Shown piece after piece: positions 27,781 to 38,055 of a DNA stretch of 64,000 bases. The stretch covers positions 992,001-1,056,000 of the forward strand of contig NZ_JAGGJX010000001.1 in the NCBI RefSeq assembly GCF_017873185.1, read 5' to 3'. Position 1 is the stretch's first letter, and every line of letters starts with the position of its first letter. The stretch is from Metaclostridioides mangenotii (GTDB lineage Bacteria > Bacillota > Clostridia > Peptostreptococcales > Peptostreptococcaceae). The position numbers and the translations under genes were made by a program. A model generated the notes under the pieces. That model saw nothing but the letters and a program-made list of their open reading frames with translations. It was not told where the DNA came from and made no database searches.

Positions 27781-29457
27781 TTACTTTCTAGCCGTCTCTA
27801 TAATCTCATTTGCATGGTCAATAGTCTTCTCAGTTATCTTACTTCCAGCAATCAACCTAGCTATTTCATCGACTCTGCTGCTTTCATCGAGCTTTTTAAT
27901 ATTAGTAAACGTCCTGTTATTTTGTATATGCTTTTCTATACAGAAATGTGTTGTAGCATTTGCTGCAATTTGCGGAAGATGGGTTATACATATTATCTGC
28001 TTTTTGAGAGAAATATTTGAAAGCTTTTCGCCAACTATTTGAGCTGCTACTCCACTTATACCTGTATCTATTTCATCAAATACCAGAGTATCGGTTCCGT
28101 CTATATCCGCTAAAATAGTCTTAAATGCAAGCATAAATCTAGACATCTCTCCTCCAGATGCAACTTTATTTATTGGCTTCATATCTTCACCTAAGTTGAA
28201 TGAAACCATAAACTCAACATTATCTTTACCCTCATATGTAAATACACCTTTAGAAAACTCAACCTTAAATGAAACATGTTTCATATTCAAGCTGTCCAGT
28301 TCAACTAATAAAAGTTTCTCCAATTCAAGCGCCAATTCTTTTCTGGCAGTCGTTAAGTCTGCAGCTTTTACTATGAGATCTTCTTCCAGAGCAGCCAACT
28401 CTCTTTTTAGCTCCTCAACTCTTTCATCTCTATTTATTATCTCATCTAATCTACATACAATCTTGTCGTAATACTTCAGTATATCTTCTATTGTATCTCC
28501 ATATTTACGTCTTAAATTATTTATCTCGTCTATTCGTATTTCTACTTGCTCAAGTTCATAAGGTTCAAAGTTTATATGTTCTTTATAATCCCTAATCTCA
28601 GAAGAAATATCTTGCAATTCGTACATTATTCTCTCAACATCATTGCTGTACTCTTCTAATTTAGTATCGTATTGAGCTATATCGTGCAACTCTTTGGATA
28701 CTACTCCAATTAAATCTACAATATTAATCTCTCCATTGTGAAGTCCTTCGTAACTGAGGTTTAATTTATTGTAAATTTTTTCGCTATTTCTATATACATC
28801 TCTTTTTTTTAGAAGTTCTTGATACTCACCTTCATTTAAATTTGCAGACTCTATTTCATTGATTTGAAAATTTAGTAAGTCTATCTCTCTTTGAATCTGC
28901 ATATCATCTTTATTCTCAGTTAAAATATTTAAAGATCTTCTTACTTCACTGTATTTATTGTAAATAGATCTGTAGTTATCTTTATACTTGTCGAGATAAT
29001 CGCCACCGAATAAATCTAAGAACTCAATATGAGTTTCTACATCTAGTAGGGCGTTATTTTGATGCTGTCCGTGAACATCAACCATCATCCCAGTTATGTA
29101 TTTAAGAGTAGATATTTTAACCGTTCTTCCATTGATTCTTGCTGAGCTTTTACCATCTGAGAAAATCACTCTAGAGACTATGATCAAATGGTCATCTTCT
29201 ACATCGATTTCATTCGCTGCTAAATAATTTAAGATCTTTTTGTTTTCTGTATGGAATACTATCTCAATAAGCCCTTTATCAGTTCCTTTTCTCAGAAAAG
29301 ATCTATCATATTTACTCCCAAGAGTTAGGTTTAGTGCGTCAATTATAATTGATTTACCTGCACCTGTTTCTCCAGTAAGTATGTTTAACATTTCATCTAG
29401 ACTAAGCCTAAGTTCTTCTATCAAGGCACAATTTCTCATGTACATCTCAAGGATCAA
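27781..29457 (-). CDS. recN: DNA repair protein RecN
   Basis: SMC-like ATPase acting early in double-strand break repair. 558 residues: Walker A GETGAGKS (29-36), a long two-arm coiled coil (about 150-370), the ABC signature ASGGEMSRFM and Walker B TLVFDEIDTGI. It starts at a TTG with AGGGGG upstream. It directly follows tlyA (31 bases). The nadK and argR genes that usually lie between them are absent here. spoIVB, normally next, is displaced by a 5-kb insert. Confidence 0.95.
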   Translation of the reverse strand: MILEMYMRNCALIEELRLSLDEMLNILTGETGAGKSIIIDALNLTLGSKYDRSFLRKGTDKGLIEIVFHTENKKILNYLAANEIDVEDDHLIIVSRVIFSDGKSSARINGRTVKISTLKYITGMMVDVHGQHQNNALLDVETHIEFLDLFGGDYLDKYKDNYRSIYNKYSEVRRSLNILTENKDDMQIQREIDLLNFQINEIESANLNEGEYQELLKKRDVYRNSEKIYNKLNLSYEGLHNGEINIVDLIGVVSKELHDIAQYDTKLEEYSNDVERIMYELQDISSEIRDYKEHINFEPYELEQVEIRIDEINNLRRKYGDTIEDILKYYDKIVCRLDEIINRDERVEELKRELAALEEDLIVKAADLTTARKELALELEKLLLVELDSLNMKHVSFKVEFSKGVFTYEGKDNVEFMVSFNLGEDMKPINKVASGGEMSRFMLAFKTILADIDGTDTLVFDEIDTGISGVAAQIVGEKLSNISLKKQIICITHLPQIAANATTHFCIEKHIQNNRTFTNIKKLDESSRVDEIARLIAGSKITEKTIDHANEIIETARK

Positions 29458-29488
29458 AATATAGCCCCCTTTAATATCCTACTTATAA

Positions 29489-30301
29489 CTACTTATCCAT
29501 CGTATGTGACTTTTCAACAATTTCTTCTATCTTGATTTTATATTTTTCCTCATCAAACATATTCTTTGCATCTGTGCTCTTTAAATGAATTAAATACTCT
29601 ATATTTCCCTCAGGCCCTTTAATAGGTGAGAAGTCCAACTCAAGTATCTCAAATCCGTTTTCTAATGCAAATCTCGAAACCATATCTATTACTTCAATAT
29701 GAGTTGATTTCTCTCTAACTACGCCTTTTTTACCTACTTTTTCACGACCAGCTTCAAATTGTGGCTTTATAAGAGCTACTACTTCTCCTCCTTCTCTTAA
29801 AAGTTCCTTTGCTTTAGGAAGAACTAGCTTTAGTGATATAAATGATACGTCTATCGATGCGAAATCAGCAGGCTCACCTATATCTTCTAAAGTAACATAT
29901 CTTATATTAGTTCTCTCCATACATACAACTCTCTCGTCTTGTCTAAGCTTCCAAGCAAGCTGTCCGTAGCCAACATCTATAGAAAATACTTTTGTTGCAC
30001 CATTCTGGAGCATACAATCTGTAAATCCTCCTGTGGATGATCCTATATCCATACAGACTTTGTCCTTTAGTGTAAGATCGAAGTTTTTTAAAGCTTTTTC
30101 CAGCTTTAACCCTCCTCTGCTTACATATGGAATTGGATTTCCTTTTACTTCTATTTTAGAATCTATTTTAACTTCTGTGCCTGCCTTATCACATCTCTGA
30201 TTATCGACGAATACAAGACCTGCCATAAGTGATTTTTTTGCTCTTTCTCTACTGTCGAAAAAACCTTGCTCAACTAGTAAAACATCTATTCTTTTTTTCA
30301 T
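29489..30301 (-). CDS. tlyA: TlyA family rRNA methyltransferase (S4 plus FtsJ domains)
   Basis: 270 residues: an N-terminal S4 RNA-binding domain (about 1-60) and an FtsJ-like SAM methyltransferase domain with MDIGSSTGGFTD as its SAM loop. Mycobacterial TlyA makes 2'-O-methylcytidine in 16S and 23S rRNA. The historic 'hemolysin' label is not supported by the domains. It begins four bases after dxs in the isoprenoid/recombination operon. Confidence 0.92.
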   Translation of the reverse strand: MKKRIDVLLVEQGFFDSRERAKKSLMAGLVFVDNQRCDKAGTEVKIDSKIEVKGNPIPYVSRGGLKLEKALKNFDLTLKDKVCMDIGSSTGGFTDCMLQNGATKVFSIDVGYGQLAWKLRQDERVVCMERTNIRYVTLEDIGEPADFASIDVSFISLKLVLPKAKELLREGGEVVALIKPQFEAGREKVGKKGVVREKSTHIEVIDMVSRFALENGFEILELDFSPIKGPEGNIEYLIHLKSTDAKNMFDEEKYKIKIEEIVEKSHTMDK

Positions 30302-30305
30302 AAGA

Positions 30306-32180
30306 TTACCTTTCTAAAATCTTTTCTACTTCCTCAGCGATTTTACTTGATGATATACTCACTATTTCATAGAGCTCATCTTGGCTTCCGTGCTCTATAA
30401 ACTCCTCAGAAATACCCAAGTTAACTACCTTTACATTGCAGTTGTTTTGTATTACAAAATTATTTACTCTGCTTCCAAAACCGCCTACTTTTGAGTTGTC
30501 CTCAACTGTTATAATATTTTTATGGTCTTTAAATAATTTTTTTAGAAGCTCTTCATCCATCGGTTTTAAAAATCTAGCATTTACAACTGTTGCGTCTATG
30601 TTTTTCTTCTTAAGTTCCTCACAAGCACCAAGTGCTTGTTTAACCATATTTCCTATAGCTAAAATAGCTACATCTTCACCTTGATTTAAAACCTCATATT
30701 CTCCTAGTTTTATTTCTCCGTAGTGTCCAGTATCTAGACAATAACTATTACCTCTAGCATATCTAATAGCCACTGGAGAATCTAATTTAAGAGATAAATC
30801 CATCATAGCTTCTAGCTCTTTTGTATCTTTTGGAGCCATAACCACAATATTTGGTATTGGATTTAAATAACTTAGATCGAAAACTCCATGATGAGTTTCA
30901 CCATCGTTTCCTACAAGACCTGCTCTATCAATCATAAATGTCACTGGCTTTTTAGTAAGACAGACGTCGTGAATTAATTGATCGTAAGCCCTCTGAAGGA
31001 ATGTAGAATACACTGCAAAATACGGTTTAAGTCCATTTTTAGCAAGTCCGGCTGCAAAAGTAGTAGCGTGTTGCTCAGCTATACCTACATCAAAGTATCT
31101 ATCTGGATAAACTTTTTCAAATAGATTCATACCTGTTCCAGATGGCATAGCAGCTGTAATGCCAACAATCTTGTCATCACGCGATGCCATTTCTATAAGT
31201 TTTTCACCAACTGCATCTGAAATAGACTGCTTACCAGATGGTACTACACCTTCTTTTATATCGAACTTTGAAACACCGTGATACTTATCTGGATGATTCT
31301 CTGCGTACCTGTAACCCCTACCTTTTTTTGTTATTACATGTAGTATCTTTGGACCTTTTAAAAATTTAGCATATGTCATAGACTCTATAAGCTGTTTAGT
31401 ATCATGACCATCTATAGGCCCTATATACTTTATACCTATTGAATCAAAGAATTCACTCTCTTGTGGTGAAAAGCTATTAATTATTGTGTCTTTTAATTTA
31501 TAAGCAGTTTTTGAAATAAACTCTCCAGTAGATGTAACACTTAAAAGTTTTTCAAATTCATCTTTAAATATATCTACACTTGAATTTTTTATAAGACTTG
31601 AGAAGTACTTTGACATACCTCCAACATTTTTATCTATTGACATCTCATTGTCATTTAGAATAACTGTCATGTCAGTTCCTATATCGCCTAAGTAATTTAG
31701 GGCTTCTAAAGCCATTCCACCTGTCATAGCACCATCCCCAATAACGGGAATTACATCGTATTTCTCTTTTTTAATATCTCGTGCACACGCTATACCTACT
31801 GCTACAGATATCGATGTACTGCTGTGACCTGTGTCAAATATATCATGTTCACTCTCTTCTTCTTTTGGAAACCCACTAAGCCCATTTAACTGGCGAAGTG
31901 TTGGAAACGCATCTTTTCTTCCAGTGATTATTTTATGAACGTACGCTTGGTGTCCTACATCCCAGATTATCTTATCTTTTGGACTGTCGAAAACTTTATG
32001 TAAAGCCAAAGTCAATTCAACAACCCCCAGATTTGATGCTAGGTGACCACCAGTTTCAGATATTGATTTAACTAGAAATTTGCGTATATCCTTTGCAAGT
32101 AAATCAATACTATCTATATTCATATTTTTAATATCTTGTGGAGAATTGACTTTATCTAAATACTCGTACATATTATTCAC
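30306..32180 (-). CDS. dxs: 1-deoxy-D-xylulose-5-phosphate synthase
   Basis: Thiamin-diphosphate enzyme that condenses pyruvate and glyceraldehyde-3-phosphate, the first step of the MEP isoprenoid pathway. 624 residues. The TPP motif is [15 protein letters not shown], the transketolase pyrimidine-domain segment is [14 protein letters not shown], and the catalytic His region is GHSSTSIS. It shares an operon with ispA, two steps on in polyprenyl synthesis. Confidence 0.97.
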   Translation of the reverse strand: MNNMYEYLDKVNSPQDIKNMNIDSIDLLAKDIRKFLVKSISETGGHLASNLGVVELTLALHKVFDSPKDKIIWDVGHQAYVHKIITGRKDAFPTLRQLNGLSGFPKEEESEHDIFDTGHSSTSISVAVGIACARDIKKEKYDVIPVIGDGAMTGGMALEALNYLGDIGTDMTVILNDNEMSIDKNVGGMSKYFSSLIKNSSVDIFKDEFEKLLSVTSTGEFISKTAYKLKDTIINSFSPQESEFFDSIGIKYIGPIDGHDTKQLIESMTYAKFLKGPKILHVITKKGRGYRYAENHPDKYHGVSKFDIKEGVVPSGKQSISDAVGEKLIEMASRDDKIVGITAAMPSGTGMNLFEKVYPDRYFDVGIAEQHATTFAAGLAKNGLKPYFAVYSTFLQRAYDQLIHDVCLTKKPVTFMIDRAGLVGNDGETHHGVFDLSYLNPIPNIVVMAPKDTKELEAMMDLSLKLDSPVAIRYARGNSYCLDTGHYGEIKLGEYEVLNQGEDVAILAIGNMVKQALGACEELKKKNIDATVVNARFLKPMDEELLKKLFKDHKNIITVEDNSKVGGFGSRVNNFVIQNNCNVKVVNLGISEEFIEHGSQDELYEIVSISSSKIAEEVEKILER

Positions 32181-32260
32181 ACCTTTTGCTTAATTTTAAA
32201 ATACATTTATATATAAAAATTCACTGTCCCAAAAACAACTTTTTTCAAGACAGTTTACGC

Positions 32261-32698
32261 TTAAATTAATACTAAAGCAGTCAGTACCCCAAGCAGTCCA
32301 CCAAACCAAACTTCCATAGGAGTGTGACCTATAAGTTCTTTTAGTTTTTTCTGCTCTATCGGCTTATTATGCTGAATATCATTTACTATTTGATTTAATA
32401 TAATAGCTTGCTTTCCAACAGCCCTTCTAACACCAGCGGCATCGTACATTATTATTAGAGCCAAAACTGCTGTTATAGCAAAGTCTGTTGAATTAAAGCC
32501 CTTCTCAAGCCCCACAACTGTTGCTAAACTAGTTACAAATGAACTGTGAGAACTCGGCATACCACCTGATGTCAGTACTCTTGTTAGCTCTATTCTTTTG
32601 TTTTTCCCTGTGAATATCTTTATAAATTGAGCTAAAAAACAAGCTACTATACTTATACCCAAAGCGCCGTTATTTAGAAGCTCTAAAAAAAATTCCAT
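32261..32698 (-). CDS. Divergent PAP2 family membrane protein (DUF212, YuiD-like)
   Basis: 145 residues with about four membrane segments and the family's GGMPSSHSSFV motif, which resembles the acid-phosphatase/PAP2 signature. A phosphatase role on a lipid phosphate, for example a polyprenyl pyrophosphate, is plausible because the gene sits between ispA and dxs, but this is inference. B. subtilis YuiD is a homologue without assigned function. Confidence 0.85.
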   Translation of the reverse strand: MEFFLELLNNGALGISIVACFLAQFIKIFTGKNKRIELTRVLTSGGMPSSHSSFVTSLATVVGLEKGFNSTDFAITAVLALIIMYDAAGVRRAVGKQAIILNQIVNDIQHNKPIEQKKLKELIGHTPMEVWFGGLLGVLTALVLI

Positions 32699-32730
32699 GT
32701 CACCCTCCTAAGAATTCTACAGATTTGATT

Positions 32731-33618
32731 TTAACATTCTCGTGAAATAATATAATCAGCTAATCCCTTCAAAAAATCCACGCTTTCAAATGTAGTTTCT
32801 ATACTATTCTTAGCATCTGATATCAATTCTGTCGCAATATCTCTAGATTTTTCTAATCCTAGTAAAGATGGATATGTTGATTTATTATTTTCTATGTCAC
32901 TGTTTACCTTTTTACCCAGCTTCTCTTCATCGCCTACTATATCCAAAATATCATCTACTATTTGGAATGAAAGACCTATATTTTTTGCATAATTAGTAAC
33001 GCTCTCAAGCTCGACTTGATCAGCTCCACCAACTATTGCTCCTGCTCTCATACATCCAATTATCATAGCAGCGGTTTTATTGTTGTGTATATAATCTAAT
33101 TTTTCTTTACCTATTTGTTTATCTTCGCTTTCAACATCTACTACTTGACCGCCAATCATGCCGTATATTCCAGCATGCCTAGCTACTTCATACACTGCGC
33201 TCAAATACTTTTCTGGGTTATTTTTGCCAAGAGATCCTTTTAACATAATTTCAAATGCGTAATTTAAAAGCGCGTCTCCAGCTAAAATTCCCATAGCTTC
33301 ACCGTATACCTTATGATTTGTCGGTCTGCCTCTTCTCATGTCGTCGTTATCCAACGCAGGAAGATCATCGTGTATAAGTGAGTATGTATGTATCATCTCT
33401 ATTGCAACTGCAAATGGAATCGCATCTTCTTCAATTCCTCCGACAATTTTACAAGCCTCTAAAGTTAGGATTGGTCTTAGTCTTTTTCCACCTGCGCTAA
33501 GACTGTAGTTCATAGCTTCTATTACAGTTTTTTGATAGCCCTCTTCTTTTGGCATATTTTCTTTTAAAATATTTTCAATATGACTTGCTCTTTCTTTCAA
33601 TGAACTGTTGAATTCCAT
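32731..33618 (-). CDS. ispA: Farnesyl/geranyl diphosphate synthase
   Basis: Short-chain trans-prenyl synthase that elongates DMAPP with IPP. 295 residues. The first Asp-rich motif is in LIHDDLPALDNDD, the second in FQIVDDILD, and the GGKRLRP substrate loop is near the N-terminus. It begins one base after xseB ends, as in many Firmicutes. Confidence 0.95.
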   Translation of the reverse strand: MEFNSSLKERASHIENILKENMPKEEGYQKTVIEAMNYSLSAGGKRLRPILTLEACKIVGGIEEDAIPFAVAIEMIHTYSLIHDDLPALDNDDMRRGRPTNHKVYGEAMGILAGDALLNYAFEIMLKGSLGKNNPEKYLSAVYEVARHAGIYGMIGGQVVDVESEDKQIGKEKLDYIHNNKTAAMIIGCMRAGAIVGGADQVELESVTNYAKNIGLSFQIVDDILDIVGDEEKLGKKVNSDIENNKSTYPSLLGLEKSRDIATELISDAKNSIETTFESVDFLKGLADYIISREC

Positions 33619-33619
33619 A

Positions 33620-33835
33620 TTATTCCTCCCCTAAATCTAGCTCTTCTTCTACACCAAGTCTATTGAACTTGCTTATTTTAAGTTGTGCGTCTTCTAAAAG
33701 CTTATTGCAGTGCTTGTAAAGAGCAATACCTTCTTCGTAAAGTTCTAATGACTCGTCGAGGCTAGCGTTATTAGACTCTAAATCTCTAAGTATTTCCTCA
33801 AGTCTCAAATATGCTTCTTCATATTTTAGGTTCAT
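33620..33835 (-). CDS. xseB: Exodeoxyribonuclease VII small subunit
   Basis: A 71-residue helical protein with the characteristic YEEA..LEEIL..LE segment and [12 protein letters not shown]. It partners XseA to degrade single-stranded DNA into oligonucleotides. Packed between xseA and ispA with gaps of one to three bases. Confidence 0.93.
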   Translation of the reverse strand: MNLKYEEAYLRLEEILRDLESNNASLDESLELYEEGIALYKHCNKLLEDAQLKISKFNRLGVEEELDLGEE

Positions 33836-33838
33836 TAT

Positions 33839-35044
33839 CTATACCTCATCTACTTTTATATTATCAATTGTGCAGTTTATGCTACCATCTTTTAGCACAA
33901 TGTCGACTTTTTCATCTACCTTTAGATCATTCGCGCTCTTAACCACATCTCCGTCCTTTTGGAGAATACTATATCCTCTATCCATAGTTGCTAAAGGACT
34001 TAAATTGTGTAAAACTGCACCTGTATTCACAAGTTTTTCGATTTTAAATTTGAGATTATTTTCTACCCCAAAGGTTATTTTATCATATATCTTATCTAGT
34101 TGTATAATTTTATCTTTAATAATATACGACTCTAAATAGCTATTTATTTTATCAAATGTAGTCATTAGCTTGTATTCATCAATATTGATCTGATTTGTTA
34201 AAGATTTTGATATTCTATTCTTTATATTTATTAGTTTATAATTTATTTCATCAATAGATGGAGTTGCAAGTTCAGCTGCAGCAGATGGCGTTGGAGCCCT
34301 CATATCCGATACAAAATCACATATTGTAAAATCGGTCTCATGTCCAACTGCAGATATTATCGGTATCTTTGATTTAAATATCTCTCTTGCTACATCTTCT
34401 TCATTAAAAGACCAAAGCTCTTCTATAGATCCTCCTCCACGTCCAACTATGATTGTGTCTACATTTTCTATATTATTAAAAAATCTTATGCCTTCACAAA
34501 TATCATCTTTAGATTTACTTCCCTGTACATTTACTGGGTAAAGTTTGATATTAACTTTAGGGAATCTTCTCTTTATTACATTTATTATATCTCTAATTAC
34601 AGCTCCAGTGGGCGATGTTACTACTCCAATAGAGCTAGGCATTTTCGGTATAGCCTTTTTATATTTTGGGTCAAACAGGCCTTCCTTATTCAGCTTTTCC
34701 TTTAATTTATTAAACTCGATATGGAGGTTTCCTATTCCTTCTATTTCTATTTCATTTATATATAGTTGATACGCTCCATCTCTTTCATATACAGAAATAT
34801 ATCCCTTTGCAACAACATTAGTTCCATTGTCTAGATCTAAGTTTTTATTGTAGTTGCTTTTAAATATTACACAGTTTAGCTTAGAATTTTCATCTTTTAA
34901 AGATAGATAGACATTTCCACTACTGTGCACTTTAAAATTCGATATCTCGCCCTTTACTTTTAGGTTATCCAGTATGGGATCGTTTATCAATATTCTCTTT
35001 ATATATGAATTTGCCTCACTTATATCCAAAGCTCTAATTTCCAT
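33839..35044 (-). CDS. xseA: Exodeoxyribonuclease VII large subunit
   Basis: Catalytic subunit of ExoVII. An N-terminal OB-fold (about 20-100, 'GEISNFKVHSSGNVYLSLKD') is followed by the nuclease domain with VVTSPTGAVIRDI, GRGGGS and GHETDFTI. I choose the ATG at 35044, which has GGAGAA upstream and begins two bases after the TsaD-like stop; an in-frame extension of 14 codons runs into that gene. 401 residues. Confidence 0.95.
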   Translation of the reverse strand: MEIRALDISEANSYIKRILINDPILDNLKVKGEISNFKVHSSGNVYLSLKDENSKLNCVIFKSNYNKNLDLDNGTNVVAKGYISVYERDGAYQLYINEIEIEGIGNLHIEFNKLKEKLNKEGLFDPKYKKAIPKMPSSIGVVTSPTGAVIRDIINVIKRRFPKVNIKLYPVNVQGSKSKDDICEGIRFFNNIENVDTIIVGRGGGSIEELWSFNEEDVAREIFKSKIPIISAVGHETDFTICDFVSDMRAPTPSAAAELATPSIDEINYKLINIKNRISKSLTNQINIDEYKLMTTFDKINSYLESYIIKDKIIQLDKIYDKITFGVENNLKFKIEKLVNTGAVLHNLSPLATMDRGYSILQKDGDVVKSANDLKVDEKVDIVLKDGSINCTIDNIKVDEV

Positions 35045-35046
35045 AT

Positions 35047-36045
35047 TTATTCTCCTAAAAATTTGTTTAAACCTATTATAGCACAACCCACTGCGTTATC
35101 TGTTGAATACTTAGGCTCTGAAAAATATGCTTTAATACCATTTTCAGAGAGCTTTTCTGTTATGCTTTTTGATAAATATTTACTAGCAGAAACACCGCCT
35201 GCAAATAATACCTCATATACTTCGTATTTTTCACATATATAAATAAGTGATTTAGAAAGACTTCTAGAAAGAGTATCCATTAGTAATTTTGATACGTAAT
35301 TTTTGTCCGCACTTTCTATATCCTTATACTTTTCTTTTATAAATTTATTTATTTGATTTTCAATCCCTGATAGATTCATATAACCGTCTTTTACAGAGGT
35401 CTTTAATCCCTTATCTATATTTAAGTGGCAATTCAAAGAATTTTCGTCAATATATTTTCCACAAGGGAATTCATATCCAAATTCAACTCCCAATCTATCT
35501 ATAAGCTGCCCAAAACTCACATCTCTAGTTCCACCTACTATTTCTATATTATAATCTCCATTTACTGAATTTTCACTCAACTTCTCTGATAGTAAAATCT
35601 CTGTGGTTCCTCCAGATATATGAACTGATAAAAATCTTTTTGTGTTTTTAATCCTAGAATTTAGTATAACTGATTCTATATGATTTTCTTGATGTGTTGT
35701 CTCATAAAACTTAGAACCTGATATCGTTGAATATAGCTTCGCGAAATTATGACCTACTGTAAAAACAGGCATATATGAGTTTTCAATAGGCCTAGGTCTT
35801 GAAGATGCACAAATCGCTACTACATTGCATTCCTCTAGTATTTTATTCAATTGGTCACTTATATATCCCAGATTATTTACATGTTGGAAAACTGCCTCGC
35901 TCTGTCTAAGCCCCTTAGAATCTTTTTTGACTTTTAACATTATCTTTTCATTTAAAATAATATCTCTATCAAAAGATATAGCTGCTATTGAAGTAGTATA
36001 GCAGCTAGTGTCAATTCCAATTACTATGTTATTTTTCGTTTTCAT
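35047..36045 (-). CDS. TsaD/Kae1-like ASKHA protein (paralogue)
   Basis: 332 residues of the Gcp/Kae1/TsaD superfamily. It has the N-terminal nucleotide-binding [10 protein letters not shown] loop, an HxxxH metal motif (His118, His122 in HQENH), SGGTTEILL and [11 protein letters not shown]. It is more divergent than true TsaD (t6A synthesis), so it is probably a clostridial paralogue, with the bona fide tsaD elsewhere. The start overlaps the end of nusB by 17 bases, implying coupled translation. The role is unknown; tRNA modification or a regulatory function is possible. Confidence 0.8.
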   Translation of the reverse strand: MKTKNNIVIGIDTSCYTTSIAAISFDRDIILNEKIMLKVKKDSKGLRQSEAVFQHVNNLGYISDQLNKILEECNVVAICASSRPRPIENSYMPVFTVGHNFAKLYSTISGSKFYETTHQENHIESVILNSRIKNTKRFLSVHISGGTTEILLSEKLSENSVNGDYNIEIVGGTRDVSFGQLIDRLGVEFGYEFPCGKYIDENSLNCHLNIDKGLKTSVKDGYMNLSGIENQINKFIKEKYKDIESADKNYVSKLLMDTLSRSLSKSLIYICEKYEVYEVLFAGGVSASKYLSKSITEKLSENGIKAYFSEPKYSTDNAVGCAIIGLNKFLGE

Positions 36046-36541
36046 TTACAATACTTCCAAGTATTCCATTTATGAATTTTGGAGATTTGTCATCACAGTA
36101 AATCTTTGCAAGCTCGACAGCTTCATTTATAGAAATTTTATTAGGCAAATTCATGTAAAGAATTTCACATATAGATATTCTAAGTATAGATAAATCTACT
36201 TTAGGCATTCTGTCCACTGTCCAGTTTTTAGCGTATTTATTTATTAATCGATTTATATTTAATCTATTTTCATTTATTGCTACACAAAAACTTACAACGT
36301 AGTCTTTATCTACTGCATCTTCAAGTTCTATCTCTTCAACATCTATTTCAAGTTTCTTATCATTTGAATACTTTTCTCTAAGTTCTTTGTATCTCTCTAT
36401 TATGAACTCTGTATTTGAATTTAAAAACTCTTCTACTAACTCTAATAAGTCTTCCTCTTCCTTCTTGTTTATTTCTACCTGATACATAAACTTCATCATA
36501 TACTCTCTGGTAGTTACCTTTTGTGCTCTATCATTTTTCAT
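36029..36541 (-). CDS. nusB: Transcription antitermination factor NusB
   Basis: All-helical RNA-binding protein that works with NusE in rRNA antitermination. At 170 residues it is slightly long, with an acidic insertion (about 55-85). N-terminal [11 protein letters not shown] and C-terminal [24 protein letters not shown] are typical. First gene of the long run to recN; the hairpin at 36586-36608 separates it from asp23. Confidence 0.93.
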   Translation of the reverse strand: MKNDRAQKVTTREYMMKFMYQVEINKKEEEDLLELVEEFLNSNTEFIIERYKELREKYSNDKKLEIDVEEIELEDAVDKDYVVSFCVAINENRLNINRLINKYAKNWTVDRMPKVDLSILRISICEILYMNLPNKISINEAVELAKIYCDDKSPKFINGILGSIVNENEK

Positions 36542-36585
36542 TAAATGTGATTCTCCTTTAAATTATAATATATATAAAAACAAAT

Positions 36586-36608
36586 AACCCTCTGAAATAT
36601 CAGAGGGT
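36586..36608 (-). terminator. Hairpin between asp23 and nusB
   Basis: Perfect nine-base stem ACCCTCTGA/TCAGAGGGT with a four-base loop. The minus-strand tail is T-rich (TTATTTGTTTTTATA) but interrupted, so it may be a partial terminator or attenuator that lets some transcription reach nusB. Confidence 0.65.
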
Positions 36609-36613
36609 ATAGA

Positions 36614-36970
36614 TTAGCTTTTTTTAGACGTTTCTTCTTTCTCAACTTTTTCTTTCTTAAAGCTGATTCCTTGAACGTGAATATTAACTTGAGAAACTAC
36701 TAACCCTGTCATTGTTTCAACAGTATTTTTTATGTTTTCTTGAACCTTTGCAGCTACTTCTGGTATTGGTTTGCCATGTTTTATAACGATCATTACATCT
36801 AGGCTAACATCATCATCATCAACCTGTATCTTAACGCCATTATTTTTTAACAATTTATCTGTAAAAGTTGTAGATGTCTCTATACCATCAACCTCTAATG
36901 CTGCTATTCCAGCTATTGTAGCTATTACATCATTTGATATCTTTACTTGTCCAAATTTATTCTCTTCCAT
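36614..36970 (-). CDS. Asp23/Gls24 family envelope stress protein
   Basis: 118 residues of the Asp23 family (IAGIAALEVDGIE near the N-terminus, GLVVSQVNIHVQGI near the C-terminus), like B. subtilis YqhY next to nusB and accB/C. The ATG at 36970 sits nine bases after GGAGG; an ATG two codons earlier is too close. The family associates with membranes and envelope homeostasis, but the molecular role is unsettled. Confidence 0.9.
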   Translation of the reverse strand: MEENKFGQVKISNDVIATIAGIAALEVDGIETSTTFTDKLLKNNGVKIQVDDDDVSLDVMIVIKHGKPIPEVAAKVQENIKNTVETMTGLVVSQVNIHVQGISFKKEKVEKEETSKKS

Positions 36971-37241
36971 TAACATTTACCTCCCATTTTAAGGTAGTTT
37001 TTTTATAAGTATAATGATACCAAATACTACCGATATTTGCAAGGTAGGGTTGACTAAAACTATATTTAATATTTAGTTTATGTAGTTTCTTGTTTTTTAT
37101 AACCAAACTTATCTATACTATAAAATATTTTACAATAGATATAAAAAAGTTTAAAATCTGCTTTTTTTTTCTTAAGGTAGATAATTTATGCTTTAGTAAT
37201 TCTTTATTTTACTCTATACTCAGTACCTATAATTTATAAAT

Positions 37242-37263
37242 AAAAAAGGGGCATAATGCCCCT
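37242..37263 (-). terminator. Terminator of the spoIIIA operon
   Basis: Compact stem AGGGGCAT/ATGCCCCT followed by six T on the minus strand, seven bases after the spoIIIAH stop. Confidence 0.9.
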
Positions 37264-37269
37264 AAACTT

Positions 37270-37968
37270 TTACTTACTATTATTTGTAAGTTTTATATTT
37301 TCATACTCAACATTTGCCTGCTCTGCAACAAGGTCAAATATCTTTGCTGCATCAGTTTTATCTATTTTCTTTTCATTTACTACTACATTTACTTTGCCAT
37401 CGCTTATATAAACTAGGGCTTCTTCATATCCCTTTGTACTGAGTATGTTCTCTATCTTCAGCTCGGTATCTTGACTCTTAACTAAGCTAAGTTTCATATT
37501 TGATGCTTCTTTTCTAGATTCTTCTGTAGTAGAAGGATTATTTATCATTTCATTTAAATCCTGAACAAGCTCATTTCTCTGTTTTTCTCTAGTCATTTTC
37601 ATATCAAGTATGTAAGTGGATTTTTTCATATTCTTTTCTGATGATAATTGCTCTTTGATTTGTTTACTTGTCTCTGTTACTTTTTCATCTATTTTGCTGT
37701 TTTTGCTATCTACTACTTGTATTTCTGTTTCTTTATTCTCTGCTTCTGTTTTAGCTGTTTCTTTGTTCACTGTATCTTTTGAATCTGCTTCATCAGTTTT
37801 AGCATTTTCAGTGTTTTTTTCGTATTGCGCTTGTTCGTACGCCTTAAATTCTTGTGATGTTTCAAGTAGTGACTTTTTACTAAGTTTATAGTTTACTGTA
37901 CCTACAGCTATAAGCATTACTGTAAGTGATAGTACAACAAATCCTCTTCCTTTATAATTAAATTTCAT
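37270..37968 (-). CDS. spoIIIAH: Stage III sporulation protein AH
   Basis: Mother-cell membrane protein whose extracellular YscJ/FliF-like domain binds forespore SpoIIQ to form the engulfment zipper and feeding-tube channel. 232 residues: one N-terminal membrane segment (about 10-28), a low-complexity Glu/Lys/Thr-rich linker (about 40-115), and a ring-building domain (about 120-232). Last gene of the eight-gene spoIIIA operon. Confidence 0.93.
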   Translation of the reverse strand: MKFNYKGRGFVVLSLTVMLIAVGTVNYKLSKKSLLETSQEFKAYEQAQYEKNTENAKTDEADSKDTVNKETAKTEAENKETEIQVVDSKNSKIDEKVTETSKQIKEQLSSEKNMKKSTYILDMKMTREKQRNELVQDLNEMINNPSTTEESRKEASNMKLSLVKSQDTELKIENILSTKGYEEALVYISDGKVNVVVNEKKIDKTDAAKIFDLVAEQANVEYENIKLTNNSK

Positions 37969-38055
37969 ATTCTTCCCCCCATATATGTAATAATAATTTA
38001 TTTTTTAAAACAAGTTATTTTGATTATTTTACTTAAATACAGACTGTAAATTCGC

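Noticed and set aside
29489-30301. TlyA as a hemolysin
   Set aside because: The domains are S4 and FtsJ-like methyltransferase, which indicate rRNA methylation.
37616-37891. Plus-strand frame opposite spoIIIAH
   Set aside because: Ser/Leu/Phe-rich mirror of the Lys/Glu-rich SpoIIIAH linker, a composition artefact.
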